A stretch of DNA of 64,000 nucleotides from Croceimicrobium hydrocarbonivorans (GTDB lineage Bacteria; Bacteroidota; Bacteroidia; Flavobacteriales; Schleiferiaceae), in the NCBI RefSeq assembly GCF_014524565.1, contig NZ_CP060139.1:806001-870000 (forward strand). The letters run 5' to 3'. The notes below the pieces were generated by a model that saw nothing but the letters and a program-made list of their open reading frames with translations, was not told where the DNA came from and did no database searches. The position numbers were made by a program, and so were the translations under genes. Of this stretch, positions 25,962-35,636 are shown one piece after another (position 1 is the first letter of the stretch; the number at the start of each line of letters is the position of its first letter).

Positions 25962-27449
25962 ATGGCCTTATACGAGGAAAACGACTTATACCTCTACAAT
26001 TCCATAAGTCGAAAAAAGGAAAAGTTCAATGCCCTAAATGCACCTCACCTGGGTCTCTACGTTTGTGGACCCACTGTGTATAGCGAAGTTCACTTAGGGA
26101 ATTGCCGCACCTTTATTTCCTTCGATATGGTCTACCGTTACCTAAGTCATTTGGGCTATAAGGTGCGCTATGTTCGAAACATCACCGATGCCGGCCACCT
26201 CGAAAATGATGCGGATGAAGGTGAAGACAAAATCAGTCAGCGTGCTCGACTAGAGCAATTAGAACCCATGGAAATAGTTCAGAACTACACGCTGAATTTC
26301 CATAAGGTTTTGGAGCAATTCAACAATATTCCTCCATCCATTGAGCCAACTGCTACCGGTCATATCGTTGAACAAATCGATATGATTCAAAAAATCATTG
26401 ATGCTGGTTTAGCCTATGAAAAAAACGGATCCGTTTACTTCAATGTGGCTAAGTACAATGAAAGCAATAACTACGGAGAACTCAGTGGTCGCAAGATTGA
26501 AGAATTAATCAGCGGCACTCGTGAACTCGATGCTCAAAGCGAAAAAGATAGTCCGTTGGATTTTGCCATTTGGAAAAAAGCCAGCCCCAGCCATATCATG
26601 CGCTGGAACTCTCCCTGGAGTGCCGGTTTCCCTGGTTGGCATTTAGAATGTTCCGTAATGAGCACTAAATACCTGGGCGAAGAATTCGACATTCATGGTG
26701 GTGGTATGGATTTAAAATTCCCACACCACGAGTGTGAGATTGCTCAGAACCAAGCCAGCACCGGCCATAAAGGACCACGCTACTGGATGCACGGCAATAT
26801 GCTCACCCTTAATGGGCAAAAAATGAGCAAAAGCACCGGAAACACTTTGAGTCCGAGCGAGCTGTTCAGTGGCGATACCGATAAATTGGAGAAAGGCTTT
26901 CATCCTACTGTAGCCCGCTTCTTTATGATGCAGGCTCATTATGGATCGCAACTCGACTTTAGCAGCGATGCATTGGAAGCGGCTGAAAAGGGCTATTTCC
27001 GATTAATGGGAGCCTGGAATAATTTACAAAAGCTCAGTCCGGGTGAAGGATCTGACTTCAAGGTTAAAGCATGGCGAGAGTCTTGTTATGCTGCTATGAA
27101 TGATGACTTCAACTCGCCCATTCTAATTTCCCAATTATTTGAAGCAGCTCGCTTCATTAATAGTCGTGGGGAAGAAAATAGTGGCTTGAGCGCAGATGAT
27201 CTGGCATTACTCAAAAACACCTTTAGCATCTTTGTTTTTGATGTGCTAGGTTTAGAAGACATCACCCATAGCAATCAAGGTTCTGGCGACAAGCTCGATG
27301 AAGTAGTGCAAATTTTATTAGACCTCCGCACTCAAGCCCGTGCCGACCGTAATTTCAGCTTAAGCGATACCATTCGAGACCAATTGGCATCAGTTGGAAT
27401 TGAAGTGAAGGACGGAAAAGACGGTAGTACCTTTAGCCTTAAATCTTAA
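25962..27449 (+). CDS. cysS: Cysteinyl-tRNA synthetase
   Basis: A 495-residue class I synthetase. The HIGH-type motif reads HLGN in [19 protein letters not shown], with the first zinc Cys just before it. ADEGEDKI, the zinc residues in GWHLECS and HHECEIAQ, and the KMSKS loop ([12 protein letters not shown]) are all present. The C-terminal helical domain has DFNSP. It charges tRNA-Cys in the cytoplasm. It lies 11 bases after folE and one base before yidD. Confidence 0.97.
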   Translation: MALYEENDLYLYNSISRKKEKFNALNAPHLGLYVCGPTVYSEVHLGNCRTFISFDMVYRYLSHLGYKVRYVRNITDAGHLENDADEGEDKISQRARLEQLEPMEIVQNYTLNFHKVLEQFNNIPPSIEPTATGHIVEQIDMIQKIIDAGLAYEKNGSVYFNVAKYNESNNYGELSGRKIEELISGTRELDAQSEKDSPLDFAIWKKASPSHIMRWNSPWSAGFPGWHLECSVMSTKYLGEEFDIHGGGMDLKFPHHECEIAQNQASTGHKGPRYWMHGNMLTLNGQKMSKSTGNTLSPSELFSGDTDKLEKGFHPTVARFFMMQAHYGSQLDFSSDALEAAEKGYFRLMGAWNNLQKLSPGEGSDFKVKAWRESCYAAMNDDFNSPILISQLFEAARFINSRGEENSGLSADDLALLKNTFSIFVFDVLGLEDITHSNQGSGDKLDEVVQILLDLRTQARADRNFSLSDTIRDQLASVGIEVKDGKDGSTFSLKS

Positions 27450-27450
27450 T

Positions 27451-27702
27451 GTGATCGATTTTATCAAAAAGATAATCAGCTTGCCATTTATCCTTTTGGT
27501 ACGAATCTATCAATACCTAATTTCGCCGCTTACTCCCGGCGCCTGCCGCCATACTCCCACTTGTTCAGAATATGCCGTTCAAGCAATTCGAATTTGGGGG
27601 CCAATTAAAGGTAGCTGGCTGGGAATAAAAAGAATAGCAAAATGTCACCCTTGGGGCACTTCGGGCTACGACCCGGTTCCCCAGAAAGAAAAAAAAGAAT
27701 GA
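27451..27702 (+). CDS. yidD: Membrane-protein insertion efficiency factor YidD
   Basis: An 83-residue protein beginning with GTG one base after the cysS stop. The family core is complete: [56 protein letters not shown] (described by parts). An N-terminal amphipathic/hydrophobic segment associates it with the inner membrane, where YidD helps YidC-dependent insertion. Its stop overlaps the next gene's ATG (ATGA). Position behind cysS instead of the classic rpmH-rnpA-yidC cluster is usual in Bacteroidota. Confidence 0.94.
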   Translation: MIDFIKKIISLPFILLVRIYQYLISPLTPGACRHTPTCSEYAVQAIRIWGPIKGSWLGIKRIAKCHPWGTSGYDPVPQKEKKE

Positions 27703-28823
27703 AAGTAAAAATCTGGACTAGTGCCTTTTTGAGCGGCATAATCCTCAGTGCTTGTCAGGGTCCTACTACCCCTACCGAACATGACCATGATCATGAAAGC
27801 GACAGCACTCAAACTAAAGACAGTACCACTACCCTTCTTTATGAAGGAGAAGGTCATTTAGCAAACATCCGCCAACTCACGGATGGTGGTGACAATGCTG
27901 AAGCCTATTTCAGTTTTGATGGAAAAATGGCTGTTTTCCAAAGCAATTTTAAAGATTGGGATATAAACTGCGACCAAATCTTTTACTTCAATATTGAGGG
28001 TGATGATTTGATGAGCAAACGTCCACCAATGATTAGCACCGGAATGGGCCGAACTACTTGCTCGTATTTCCTGCCAGGAGACAGCACTATTGTTTATGCT
28101 TCAACCCACTTAGGTGCTGAGGCCTGTCCTCCAGAACCCGGTCATGAAGAAGGTTATGTATGGCCCATTTATGCCGATTACGACATCTTCGTGGCGGATT
28201 TAAAAGGCAATATCCTAGATACCTTAACTAGCTCTCCAGGCTACGATGCCGAACCTACTGTGAGCCCCAAAGGTGATCGCATTGTTTTTACATCTACTCG
28301 TACTGGCGACTTAGAACTATGGACCATGAAATTAGATGGCTCTGATAAAAAGCAAGTAACCAGCGGCTTAGGCTATGATGGCGGTGCCTTTTTCTCACCA
28401 GATGGAACAAAATTGGTTTTCCGTGCATCTCGCCCACAAGGTGAAGAGGCCGAAGCAGAATACAAAGGCCTATTAGATCGCGGATTGGTAAAACCTTCTA
28501 ATATGGAGCTCTATGTTTGTAATGTGGATGGAAGTGATTTACAGCAAGTAACCAAATTAGGAAATGCCAATTGGGCGCCTTTCTTCCACCCCAGCGGTGA
28601 AAAAATTATTTTCAGTTCCAATCACAAAACCAAGCGAGGCTTTCCCTTTAACCTTTTCATGGTTAATGTGGATGGAAGTGGCTTAGAGCAAATCACTTTT
28701 GACGAACAATTTGATGCTTTCCCAATGTTCAGCCCTGATGGAAGCAAATTGATCTTCTCCTCGAACCGCAATAATGGTGGTACCCGAAATACCAATCTGT
28801 TTATAGCCGATTGGGTGGAATAA
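27699..28823 (+). CDS. PD40/TolB-like propeller lipoprotein
   Basis: A 374-residue lipoprotein: ILSAC lipobox followed by an acidic His-rich linker ([10 protein letters not shown]) that might bind metal. WD40-like PD40 blades recur: [71 protein letters not shown] and [19 protein letters not shown]. This is the TolB-type propeller, but a Tol/Pal context is absent. The start at 27699 overlaps yidD (ATGA) and yields the proper lipobox; 27642 would place 19 extra residues before it. A terminator follows. Confidence 0.82.
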   Translation: MKVKIWTSAFLSGIILSACQGPTTPTEHDHDHESDSTQTKDSTTTLLYEGEGHLANIRQLTDGGDNAEAYFSFDGKMAVFQSNFKDWDINCDQIFYFNIEGDDLMSKRPPMISTGMGRTTCSYFLPGDSTIVYASTHLGAEACPPEPGHEEGYVWPIYADYDIFVADLKGNILDTLTSSPGYDAEPTVSPKGDRIVFTSTRTGDLELWTMKLDGSDKKQVTSGLGYDGGAFFSPDGTKLVFRASRPQGEEAEAEYKGLLDRGLVKPSNMELYVCNVDGSDLQQVTKLGNANWAPFFHPSGEKIIFSSNHKTKRGFPFNLFMVNVDGSGLEQITFDEQFDAFPMFSPDGSKLIFSSNRNNGGTRNTNLFIADWVE

Positions 28824-28845
28824 AAATCCCCAAACCTATTTATCT

Positions 28846-28882
28846 AAACACCTCCTTGAATTTCACGGGGGTGTTTTTTTTT
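28846..28882 (+). terminator. Rho-independent terminator of the folE-cysS-yidD-PD40 run
   Basis: AACACCtCC and GGgGGTGTT pair with one mismatch around an 11-base loop, followed by a T run of about ten. Confidence 0.85.
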
Positions 28883-28977
28883 TAGCAAAATTCAAATAGC
28901 ACTTTTAATAGTACAGTGATTCTCTGAAAAACTACCTTTAACCTCCTTAATTCACTATTCAACCTAATATTTCCCTT

Positions 28978-29352
28978 ATGAAAAAAGTAACTGGCATTGG
29001 CGGCATCTTCTTTAAAAGTAAAGATCCCGAAAGTTTAAAGGCTTGGTATCAGAAACATTTAGGCTTCAGTACCGATCCATACGGAGTTAAATTCGACTGG
29101 AAAGATGATAGTGAAGCTGAAAACGGCTATACCCTATGGAGTCCCTTCCCTGAAACTACCGATTACTTTAAACCCTCTCAGAAAGATTTCATGATCAACT
29201 TCAGAGTGGACGATCTGGAAGCCCTGGTGGCGGAACTCAAGAAAGATGGGGTAGAATTAATCGACGAAATTGCCACATATGATTACGGTAAATTCGTGCA
29301 TCTACTCGATCCAGAAGGTCATAGCATTGAGCTTTGGGAACCAATCAACTAA
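28978..29352 (+). CDS. VOC-family (glyoxalase-like) protein
   Basis: A 124-residue vicinal-oxygen-chelate fold protein. Two beta-alpha-beta-beta-beta units: GGIFFKSKDPESLKAWYQKHLGF, and MINFRVDDLEALVAELKKDGVEL followed by FVHLLDPEGHSIELWEP (described by parts). The C-terminal Glu in IELWEP is the usual metal-binding position. The substrate is unknown; relatives include dioxygenases and glyoxalases. It has its own upstream region after the terminator. Confidence 0.85.
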   Translation: MKKVTGIGGIFFKSKDPESLKAWYQKHLGFSTDPYGVKFDWKDDSEAENGYTLWSPFPETTDYFKPSQKDFMINFRVDDLEALVAELKKDGVELIDEIATYDYGKFVHLLDPEGHSIELWEPIN

Positions 29353-29411
29353 GACCTTAGCCAGCCGTTCCCCTAAATCATAAGCTTATCTTTAAACCCA
29401 GATAAGTTGAA

Positions 29412-29783
29412 ATGGACCCTATTAAGAAAAATCAATTAATAGAAGCCTGCTTACAAAAGCGTCATGAAGGTTCTGAAAGTCAAGGTTTAAAAAGATTCCT
29501 AAGCGAACAAGGCCTAAGTGAATTAGAATGTTCTGAGATTATCCGGAAATCAGATCACCTCTATTTATCGGATATTCGGAAAAATCCACCCCAAGCTCCT
29601 AAGCAGAGGGTTTTCTTCCCCATGCTGGTGCTCTTTGGCCTACTAGCTCTGATGGTGATGGTTTTCTTCGATTACTATCAAGCAGGAATAGTAGGCCTCA
29701 TTCTAGTTTGGCTTTCCCTCCGCAAATTCAGATCAAAGCCCACCAGTAGTCGAAATACACGCTTCCAGCATTTCAAGAAATAA
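29412..29783 (+). CDS. Small membrane protein, unknown function
   Basis: A 123-residue protein. Residues 1-60 are soluble and helical (IEACLQKRHEGSES, SEQGLSELECSEII). Residues about 68-102 form two closely spaced membrane helices (FFPMLVLFGLLALMVMVFF, then AGIVGLILVWLSL), and the C-terminus is basic. No family recognised. Coding is supported by length and a good transmembrane pattern. It converges with the methyltransferase gene 21 bases away. Confidence 0.6.
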   Translation: MDPIKKNQLIEACLQKRHEGSESQGLKRFLSEQGLSELECSEIIRKSDHLYLSDIRKNPPQAPKQRVFFPMLVLFGLLALMVMVFFDYYQAGIVGLILVWLSLRKFRSKPTSSRNTRFQHFKK

Positions 29784-29804
29784 AGTAGAAAAGTTTGGAC
29801 GAAT

Positions 29805-30575
29805 TTACTTCGAACAAACGTAAAGTACCTCCCCGTCCATAAGGGCAAAGCGCTTAATTTCTTCCGGACTAAAGGCTTCACGAACTTTATAGGCCTCCAC
29901 CTTAAAACCTTCCTCAGCTAATCGCTTAGGATAATCGGCTCCATATTGACGTACGTGATCATATTGACCAAAACGACGGATTCTTTCCTCAGGATCGGTA
30001 ATTGTAGGATCTTCATCCGTCACTTCCTGACCTGCTTTGAAAGGCACTTGCATGATCGCCAAGCCACCAGGCTTCAATACCCGACAAAGCTCGCGCATAC
30101 ATTGACGATCATCGGTTACATGCTCTAAAACATGGTTACAGAAAATCACATCAAAATGATTATCCTCATATTGGATATCATGAATATCCATCTTCACATC
30201 TGCGATAGGAGAATCTAAATCAGCCGTTAGGTAATCCAGGTTCTTCATCTTGCGAAAGCGACCATAGAAACACTGTTCTGGCGCAACATGCAACATGCTT
30301 TGCTTGGAATCAAAAAACTTGCTTTCGCGCTGTAAGTACAACCAAAGTAAACGATGGCGTTCCAATGACAATGAAGCTGGAGCCAAGGCATTTTCTCGCT
30401 GACGACCTTTATAACCATAAGGTAAAAGCTTGCGATACTTGCGACCATCGATAGGGTCTTCAAAGCGATCGCCCTTATAAAACAGAGCTAAGATCGGAGC
30501 GGCCGCATAGCTCAAACGGATTAGCATCGGTCGCGGAATTGTGTTCAGGGCGAACTTAAAAAGCGATTTAATCAT
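29805..30575 (-). CDS. Class I SAM-dependent methyltransferase
   Basis: A 256-residue protein. An N-terminal hydrophobic patch (LSYAAAPILALFY) may touch the membrane. The methyltransferase_11 fold follows: MLHVAPEQCFYGRF, DYLTADLDSPIADVKMDIHDI, FDVIFCNHVLEHVTDD, ELCRVLKPGGLAIMQVPF. The usual GxGxG loop is replaced by HVAPEQ, as in a subgroup of cell-envelope-associated methyltransferases. The substrate is unknown. Its ATG overlaps the map stop by four bases, and it is the last gene of the gpmI operon. Confidence 0.85.
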   Translation of the reverse strand: MIKSLFKFALNTIPRPMLIRLSYAAAPILALFYKGDRFEDPIDGRKYRKLLPYGYKGRQRENALAPASLSLERHRLLWLYLQRESKFFDSKQSMLHVAPEQCFYGRFRKMKNLDYLTADLDSPIADVKMDIHDIQYEDNHFDVIFCNHVLEHVTDDRQCMRELCRVLKPGGLAIMQVPFKAGQEVTDEDPTITDPEERIRRFGQYDHVRQYGADYPKRLAEEGFKVEAYKVREAFSPEEIKRFALMDGEVLYVCSK

Positions 30576-31357
30576 AGTTCAGGGTTTATGCCCAGCACCT
30601 CATAGATGTAATCAAAAGTCGATAAAATTTGGGGCTCTCCATCCACCAAAGCCACATCATGCTCGAAGTGAGCTGCTGGCTTGCCATCTACGGTATTAAT
30701 GGTCCAACCGTCGGGCAATTGCTTTACGCGAAAAGTACCCATGGTGATCATCGGCTCAATAGCCAGAACCATTCCATTCTTCAGGGCCTTGCCCCTCCCG
30801 CGCTTGCCAAAGTTTGGCACTTGGGGATCTTCATGAAGCTTCGTTCCGATACCATGTCCTACTAAATCGCGAACCACCCCAAATCCGTGGTCTTCGGCAT
30901 GCTTTTGAATAGCAAATCCAATATCCCCAACTCTGCGGCCGGGTCTAAATTCATCAATTCCCAAATACAAGCTTTCGCGAGTAACATCTAAGAGCTTCTT
31001 GATATCAGGAGCCACATCCCCTACCTCAAAGGTGTAGGCATGATCGCCATAATATCCATCTAACAATGCTCCACAATCTATGCTTACCACATCTCCATCT
31101 TCCAAAGGAATATCGGTTGGTAAACCATGAACCACGGTTTCATTTTTGGAAATTAACAGCGTACTCGGGCAACCATAAAGCCCTTTAAAACCGGGCTTGG
31201 CGCCTTGAGATAAAATATATTCTTCGGCCTTACGATCGAGGTCTGAAGGTTTAACACCAGGCCCTACTTCTTTGGCCAGCATTCCTAAGGTTCGACTTAC
31301 CACTAAAGCTGCTGCACGCAGTTTTTCAATTTCGGCCGGAGTTCTTAAATGAATCAT
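30572..31357 (-). CDS. map: Methionine aminopeptidase, type I
   Basis: A 261-residue enzyme removing the initiator methionine. The five metal ligands can be read: the two Asp in SIDCGALLDGYYGDHAYTF, His in GHGIGTKLHEDPQVPNF, Glu in MVLAIEPMI, and Glu in HFEHDVALV. It begins MIHLRTPAEIEKLR as usual. It is the third gene of the gpmI-HAD-map-methyltransferase operon: six bases after the HAD gene and overlapping the methyltransferase by four. Confidence 0.96.
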   Translation of the reverse strand: MIHLRTPAEIEKLRAAALVVSRTLGMLAKEVGPGVKPSDLDRKAEEYILSQGAKPGFKGLYGCPSTLLISKNETVVHGLPTDIPLEDGDVVSIDCGALLDGYYGDHAYTFEVGDVAPDIKKLLDVTRESLYLGIDEFRPGRRVGDIGFAIQKHAEDHGFGVVRDLVGHGIGTKLHEDPQVPNFGKRGRGKALKNGMVLAIEPMITMGTFRVKQLPDGWTINTVDGKPAAHFEHDVALVDGEPQILSTFDYIYEVLGINPEL

Positions 31358-31363
31358 TAATAT

Positions 31364-31783
31364 CTAAAATCTGAAAAATCTTTTCTTGGAGTTCTTACGT
31401 GGACGGTTATTAGCTGGTTCCTCCTCATTCCCGCTAATAATTTGATAAACCACCCCCCATCCAGGGAATCCTTGCAAATTGCGATCATCCACAAACAAAT
31501 CTGCATGAATCTTACGACTAGCCTCCTTCTCATCGTAGGCCTCTTCGGGATAACTCTTGTTTACGGCGTAAAACTCTACCCCATTTTCTTTGCAAAAGTC
31601 CACCGCTTCCTGAAGCTTGCGACCATATCGATAGGTCCATAAAATAAGGCGATGCCCATCTTTCTGTAGCATCTTTAAAGTTTCAAATGCAAAGGGTTTG
31701 GCCTTCCCAATGGCCGGATATGCATCATCTACAATAGTCCCATCAAAATCGATGGCTAAAATCTTCGATTCGTCAGTAATCAT
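31364..31783 (-). CDS. BT0820-type HAD hydrolase
   Basis: A 139-residue small HAD phosphatase. Motif I is ILAIDFDGTIVDD, motif II falls in LILWTYR, and the last acid pair is DLFVDDRNLQGFPGW. The C-terminus is basic (RPRKNSKKRFF). It resembles the Bacteroides BT0820 group, for which sugar-phosphatase activity has been suggested; the substrate here is unknown. It overlaps gpmI by four bases. Confidence 0.85.
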   Translation of the reverse strand: MITDESKILAIDFDGTIVDDAYPAIGKAKPFAFETLKMLQKDGHRLILWTYRYGRKLQEAVDFCKENGVEFYAVNKSYPEEAYDEKEASRKIHADLFVDDRNLQGFPGWGVVYQIISGNEEEPANNRPRKNSKKRFFRF

Positions 31784-33297
31784 ACAATTAAGGATTTACC
31801 GCTCATTGCTTGCGGCTTCTCAATATTCAACAGTTCCAAAAGGGTTGGCGCTACATCGCCTAAAACACCTTCGTGCAATTTAATCTTTTCTACATCATTC
31901 CCAATCAGGAAGCATGGTACCGGCTGTGTGGTATGCGCTGTATTTGGACTTCCATCTTCGTTACGCATGCAATCGGCATTACCATGGTCGGCCAATATGA
32001 TGAAACGATAGCCTTTCTTTAGTCCGGCTTCAACCACCGCTTGAGCACATTGATCTACTGTTTCACAAGCCTTAATAGCCGCCTCCATCACTCCGGTATG
32101 CCCCACCATATCGGGGTTTGCAAAGTTTAGGCAGATAAAATCAGGGCTCTTACTTTCAATATCTTCAATGATCGCATCACGTACCTCAAAGGCACTCATC
32201 TCTGGCTGCAGGTCATAGGTTGCCACCTTGGGCGATGAAATAAGCAAACGGTGCTCACCTTCGTATTCGGCTTCCCGTCCTCCGGAAAAGAAGAAGGTAA
32301 CGTGTGGATATTTTTCGGTTTCAGCAATACGTACCTGAGTCTTCCCAGCTTTGCTAATCACCTCACCTAGTGTATCGCTTAAATTATCTTTTTCATAAAT
32401 CACCTTTACCCCTTTGAAGGTATCATCATAGCGGGTCATGGTCACATAATAGAGATTCAGCTTTTTCATCTCCTGCTCCGGAAAATCTTGCTGATTTAAA
32501 GCCATGGTAATTTGTCGACCGCGATCCGTTCGGAAGTTGAAGCAAATCACCACATCATCCTCAGCAATTAAGCCATTGCTATTGATGATTCCAGGCTCAA
32601 TAAACTCATCGGTAATTCCACGCTCATAATTGCTTTCCAAGCAGGCCTTAGCTGAGGCAAAAGATTCTCCTTCACCTTTCACCATAAGGTCATAAGCCTT
32701 ACGCACCCGCTCCCATCTTTTATCACGGTCCATGGCAAAATAACGACCAACCACTGAGGCCACAGCCCCACCATGTTTGGCTAAATGCTGCTCCAAATCG
32801 GCCATATAGCCCAATCCTCCCTTCGGATCAGTATCGCGTCCATCTGTAAAGGTGTGAACAAAAATGTCTTGCAAACCGCGATCGGCCGCAGCGGTTATCA
32901 AACCTTTAAGATGTTGGATATGGGAGTGCACCCCTCCATCTGAAAGTAAACCGATGAAATGCACTTTTTTCTTCTGGTTCAGAGCATAGTCCAAAGCTTC
33001 CACCAATACGGGCTCCTTAGCTAAACTGCCATCTTCAACAGCCATATTAATTTTCACCAAATCTTGATACACCACGCGGCCGGCTCCCAGGTTCATGTGG
33101 CCAACTTCACTATTTCCCATTTGCCCATCTGGTAAACCAACGGCCAAGCCGGAAGCCTGCAAACGCGTGTTCGGATATTGATGGTAAAGTGAGTCCACAA
33201 AAGGAGTTTGAGCCTTATCAATGGCGGATACCTCAAGATTCTTAGCGATGCCCCAACCATCTAAAATGATCAGTGCCGCTTTTGGCGAATTGCTCAT
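31780..33297 (-). CDS. gpmI: 2,3-bisphosphoglycerate-independent phosphoglycerate mutase
   Basis: A 505-residue dimanganese enzyme interconverting 3- and 2-phosphoglycerate in glycolysis. Seen: ALIILDGWGIAKN at the N-terminus, the nucleophile serine in GQMGNSEVGHMNLGAGR, DGRDTDPKG, VVGRYFAMDRDKRWER, FVNFDMVGH-type NFANPDMVGHTG, and ILADHGNAD. Full length for the family. First gene of a four-gene minus-strand operon with a -7 box 18 bases before its ATG. Confidence 0.97.
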   Translation of the reverse strand: MSNSPKAALIILDGWGIAKNLEVSAIDKAQTPFVDSLYHQYPNTRLQASGLAVGLPDGQMGNSEVGHMNLGAGRVVYQDLVKINMAVEDGSLAKEPVLVEALDYALNQKKKVHFIGLLSDGGVHSHIQHLKGLITAAADRGLQDIFVHTFTDGRDTDPKGGLGYMADLEQHLAKHGGAVASVVGRYFAMDRDKRWERVRKAYDLMVKGEGESFASAKACLESNYERGITDEFIEPGIINSNGLIAEDDVVICFNFRTDRGRQITMALNQQDFPEQEMKKLNLYYVTMTRYDDTFKGVKVIYEKDNLSDTLGEVISKAGKTQVRIAETEKYPHVTFFFSGGREAEYEGEHRLLISSPKVATYDLQPEMSAFEVRDAIIEDIESKSPDFICLNFANPDMVGHTGVMEAAIKACETVDQCAQAVVEAGLKKGYRFIILADHGNADCMRNEDGSPNTAHTTQPVPCFLIGNDVEKIKLHEGVLGDVAPTLLELLNIEKPQAMSGKSLIV

Positions 33298-33314
33298 GAT
33301 TCAATTTTAAGCTG

Positions 33315-33322
33315 CAAAATTA
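33315..33322 (-). promoter_or_regulatory. Putative -7 box of the gpmI operon
   Basis: Minus-strand TAATTTTG matches TAnnTTTG 18 bases before the gpmI ATG. The untranslated leader would be about ten bases. No -33 TTTG is clear. Confidence 0.55.
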
Positions 33323-33390
33323 GACATTGCCTTTCGAAAGACCTTCGATCTAAAGGATTAATCCCTGAAAGGCAAAGGCTAAGCGCTCAA

Positions 33391-34071
33391 TTAAGCCAGT
33401 TCTATAAGAGCCGCCAGGGCTTGCTGGATATTCGCACGAACTTCGAGGATACTGGCTTCCATCATATAGCATGGCGCACAAACAATTTTAAGCTCAGTAT
33501 CTACACTTACTTCGTCTACTGTTTTTGACTGCGCCTCCACTCCAATGCTTTCCATGCCACCGGAAATGGCCGCTATATCATAGGGAGAAGCCTCTACAGT
33601 GCTTCCCACACTGAGATGAGCATGATAATGTGTGCCCTCCAAGGCCTTGGCTAGGGTAGTAGGACTCATACACAAAGCCGCGATTGGCTTCTGGTTTTCA
33701 ATCATATTGAGCACTAAGGCTTTGACCTCTGGTAGGATACTTCCCTCCGGGCCTTCAAAAGCCCATTTAGTGAGATTTTTAGCTGTACCAAAGCCACCGG
33801 GCATAAATAAGGCATCTATCTCAGAAGGATCAAAGTCAGCCAGATCCATTACTTCCCCTCTGGCAATTCGAGCCGACTCAATCAATACATTTCGTTCTTG
33901 GTCCATTTCGGAACCATCGAGATGATTGACCACATGATGTTGCTTTACATTTGGGGCAATACATTGGTATTCATGCCCTGCTTCGGCTATGGCCAGGAGA
34001 CTAAGAACTGCTTCATGTATTTCAGTTCCATCGTAAACTCCAGAGCCATGCAAGAGTACGCCTATCTTCAT
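33391..34071 (-). CDS. elbB: ElbB-family DJ-1/PfpI glyoxalase-like protein
   Basis: A 226-residue class I amidotransferase-like protein. It starts KIGVLLHGSGVYDGTEIHEAV, has LFMPGGFGTAKNL, and carries the nucleophile Cys in PIAALCMSPTTLAK, each typical of ElbB. E. coli ElbB shows glyoxalase activity; an older link to isoprenoid synthesis is uncertain. It appears to be transcribed alone, with 89 bases to the alkD gene upstream and 93 to gpmI downstream. Confidence 0.92.
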   Translation of the reverse strand: MKIGVLLHGSGVYDGTEIHEAVLSLLAIAEAGHEYQCIAPNVKQHHVVNHLDGSEMDQERNVLIESARIARGEVMDLADFDPSEIDALFMPGGFGTAKNLTKWAFEGPEGSILPEVKALVLNMIENQKPIAALCMSPTTLAKALEGTHYHAHLSVGSTVEASPYDIAAISGGMESIGVEAQSKTVDEVSVDTELKIVCAPCYMMEASILEVRANIQQALAALIELA

Positions 34072-34160
34072 AGTTTCTGTTTGGACAGCAAATTAGAGAA
34101 TTGCTAAGTCCTCTCAAACCATCAGGAACAAAAGAGTAAATAAGAGGCTGTTAATAACGG

Positions 34161-34856
34161 CTATTTAGACAAGCTCTTCTTTGCTAAGCGAGCCAGTATT
34201 ATGGGATCCTGCAATTCTTTAATGGCGTCTTTGGCCGCCCAAAATTTATATTTAGAATCCCCCAATTGCCATTCCTTTTGAATGTAATCCTGAATTTGGG
34301 CATTGAGCCACAAACTGCGCTTTCCTAATGTTCTGAGTACCCAAGAGTTTGCCTTTCGCACAAAATTTCGATCATCTTCAATAAACTCTTTCACCAAAGG
34401 AAGATATTCGAGCAAGTCCGAATCAGGCATTTTTTTATGATGCATGCTGATAGAGGCGATCATTACCAGTCCTGCTCTCCTTTGAAACTCGCCCGGCAAT
34501 GGAGCCCACAACCAAGGTAGCTCGCGGGCAAAGCTTGTCTTTTGAAATAATGATCCACAAAATTGATCCACCAGATCCCAGCTATAGAGGTCTTCCATAA
34601 ATCGATCAGCCTGCTCTCGGCTTAATTCCTTGGCAGGAAAGATTAGTCCAGCGGCTAGTTTCGCTTCATGGTAGTCCGTTTCAAAGAGTTCCAAGGCCAA
34701 TTCAGCATTTCCTTTAAATGGCTTGATGTATTCCCGAATATCAGGCATACGCACTCCCAGTGCATGCTCATTTGGAATCCCGAATCCGGCTAACTTAATG
34801 CGATATCCTTCATCGCTTAAATCTTGGAGACCTTCAATAAAATGAAGAACATCCAT
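34161..34856 (-). CDS. AlkD-like DNA alkylation repair protein
   Basis: A 231-residue HEAT-repeat protein. Family features are GIPNEHALGVRMPDIREY, HEAKLAAGLIFPAK, WDLVDQFCGSLF (the conserved WD in the DNA-binding cleft) and FVRKANSWVLRTLGKR. AlkD glycosylases remove bulky cationic N3/N7 alkylated purines without base flipping. The key W and D of WDLVD are present. It begins one base after the pepE stop, so the two form an operon driven from the pepE promoter. Confidence 0.88.
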   Translation of the reverse strand: MDVLHFIEGLQDLSDEGYRIKLAGFGIPNEHALGVRMPDIREYIKPFKGNAELALELFETDYHEAKLAAGLIFPAKELSREQADRFMEDLYSWDLVDQFCGSLFQKTSFARELPWLWAPLPGEFQRRAGLVMIASISMHHKKMPDSDLLEYLPLVKEFIEDDRNFVRKANSWVLRTLGKRSLWLNAQIQDYIQKEWQLGDSKYKFWAAKDAIKELQDPIILARLAKKSLSK

Positions 34857-34857
34857 C

Positions 34858-35586
34858 TTAGCCTAATAAGAAGCTTACATCACCTTGCGGAATTTCGCGC
34901 ATTTCCTTTTGCGCTTCAAACAAGACCGCCGAATGAGGTCCCTTCAGCTCTAGCTTACCTTTCTCCAAACGCAACCAAGATCCTTCACGGAGGCCAATTA
35001 CTGCTTGAGAGTTCTGAAAATGAAACTCATTGATCCGAGTGGCTCGGGTTTCCCCCTGATGTTTAGAGTTCGGATCCGGATCTAAATAATGTGGATTGAT
35101 ATTAAAGGGCACTAAAGCCAGGGCTTCAAAGCTAGGTGGATATACGATCGGCATATCATTCGTGGTACCAATGCTAAGTCCTGTTAAATTACTTCCGGCG
35201 CTACTTCCCATATAAGGAATCCCTTTAACCACCGCTGCTCTTAAGGCTTCGATAAGCTCTAATTCATATAGAGTTTTAGTAAGGAGGAATGTATTACCAC
35301 CGCCCACAAAAATGGCTTGGGCTTTCGCAATGGCTTCTTTGGGATCCGCAAACTCATGAATACCCTTAACCTCAATCCCCTTTGCGGCTAAAGCCTTGGT
35401 GGGATACTTGGTATATTCATCAAAGCTGATTCCTCCGGGACGAGCATAAGGAATGAATAACAATTCCTTGGCCTCTCCCAAAAATCCCTCCACCTCATCC
35501 AGCAGATATTCCATGTAATCTGAGCCATGTATTTTACTGGTAGAGATCATTAAAACTTTGGAAGAATCGGAGTGATAGGCTTTCAT
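34858..35586 (-). CDS. pepE: Dipeptidase E (alpha-aspartyl dipeptidase)
   Basis: A 242-residue S51-family serine peptidase that cleaves Asp-X dipeptides. The nucleophile Ser sits in YMGSSAGSNLTG; the His is probably in NINPHYLDPD; AIFVGGGNTFLLTKTLYE is the other signature. It is cytoplasmic and lacks a signal peptide. A -7 box lies 17 bases before the ATG. It is co-transcribed with the alkD-like gene. Confidence 0.93.
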   Translation of the reverse strand: MKAYHSDSSKVLMISTSKIHGSDYMEYLLDEVEGFLGEAKELLFIPYARPGGISFDEYTKYPTKALAAKGIEVKGIHEFADPKEAIAKAQAIFVGGGNTFLLTKTLYELELIEALRAAVVKGIPYMGSSAGSNLTGLSIGTTNDMPIVYPPSFEALALVPFNINPHYLDPDPNSKHQGETRATRINEFHFQNSQAVIGLREGSWLRLEKGKLELKGPHSAVLFEAQKEMREIPQGDVSFLLG

Positions 35587-35602
35587 GCTAGGTACTTTGC
35601 GG

Positions 35603-35610
35603 CAAAGGTA
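35603..35610 (-). promoter_or_regulatory. Putative -7 box of pepE-alkD
   Basis: Minus-strand TACCTTTG matches TAnnTTTG 17 bases before the pepE ATG. A TTTG at -33 was not found. Confidence 0.55.
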
Positions 35611-35636
35611 TCATTTCATACCTAGAAAAAAGGTCC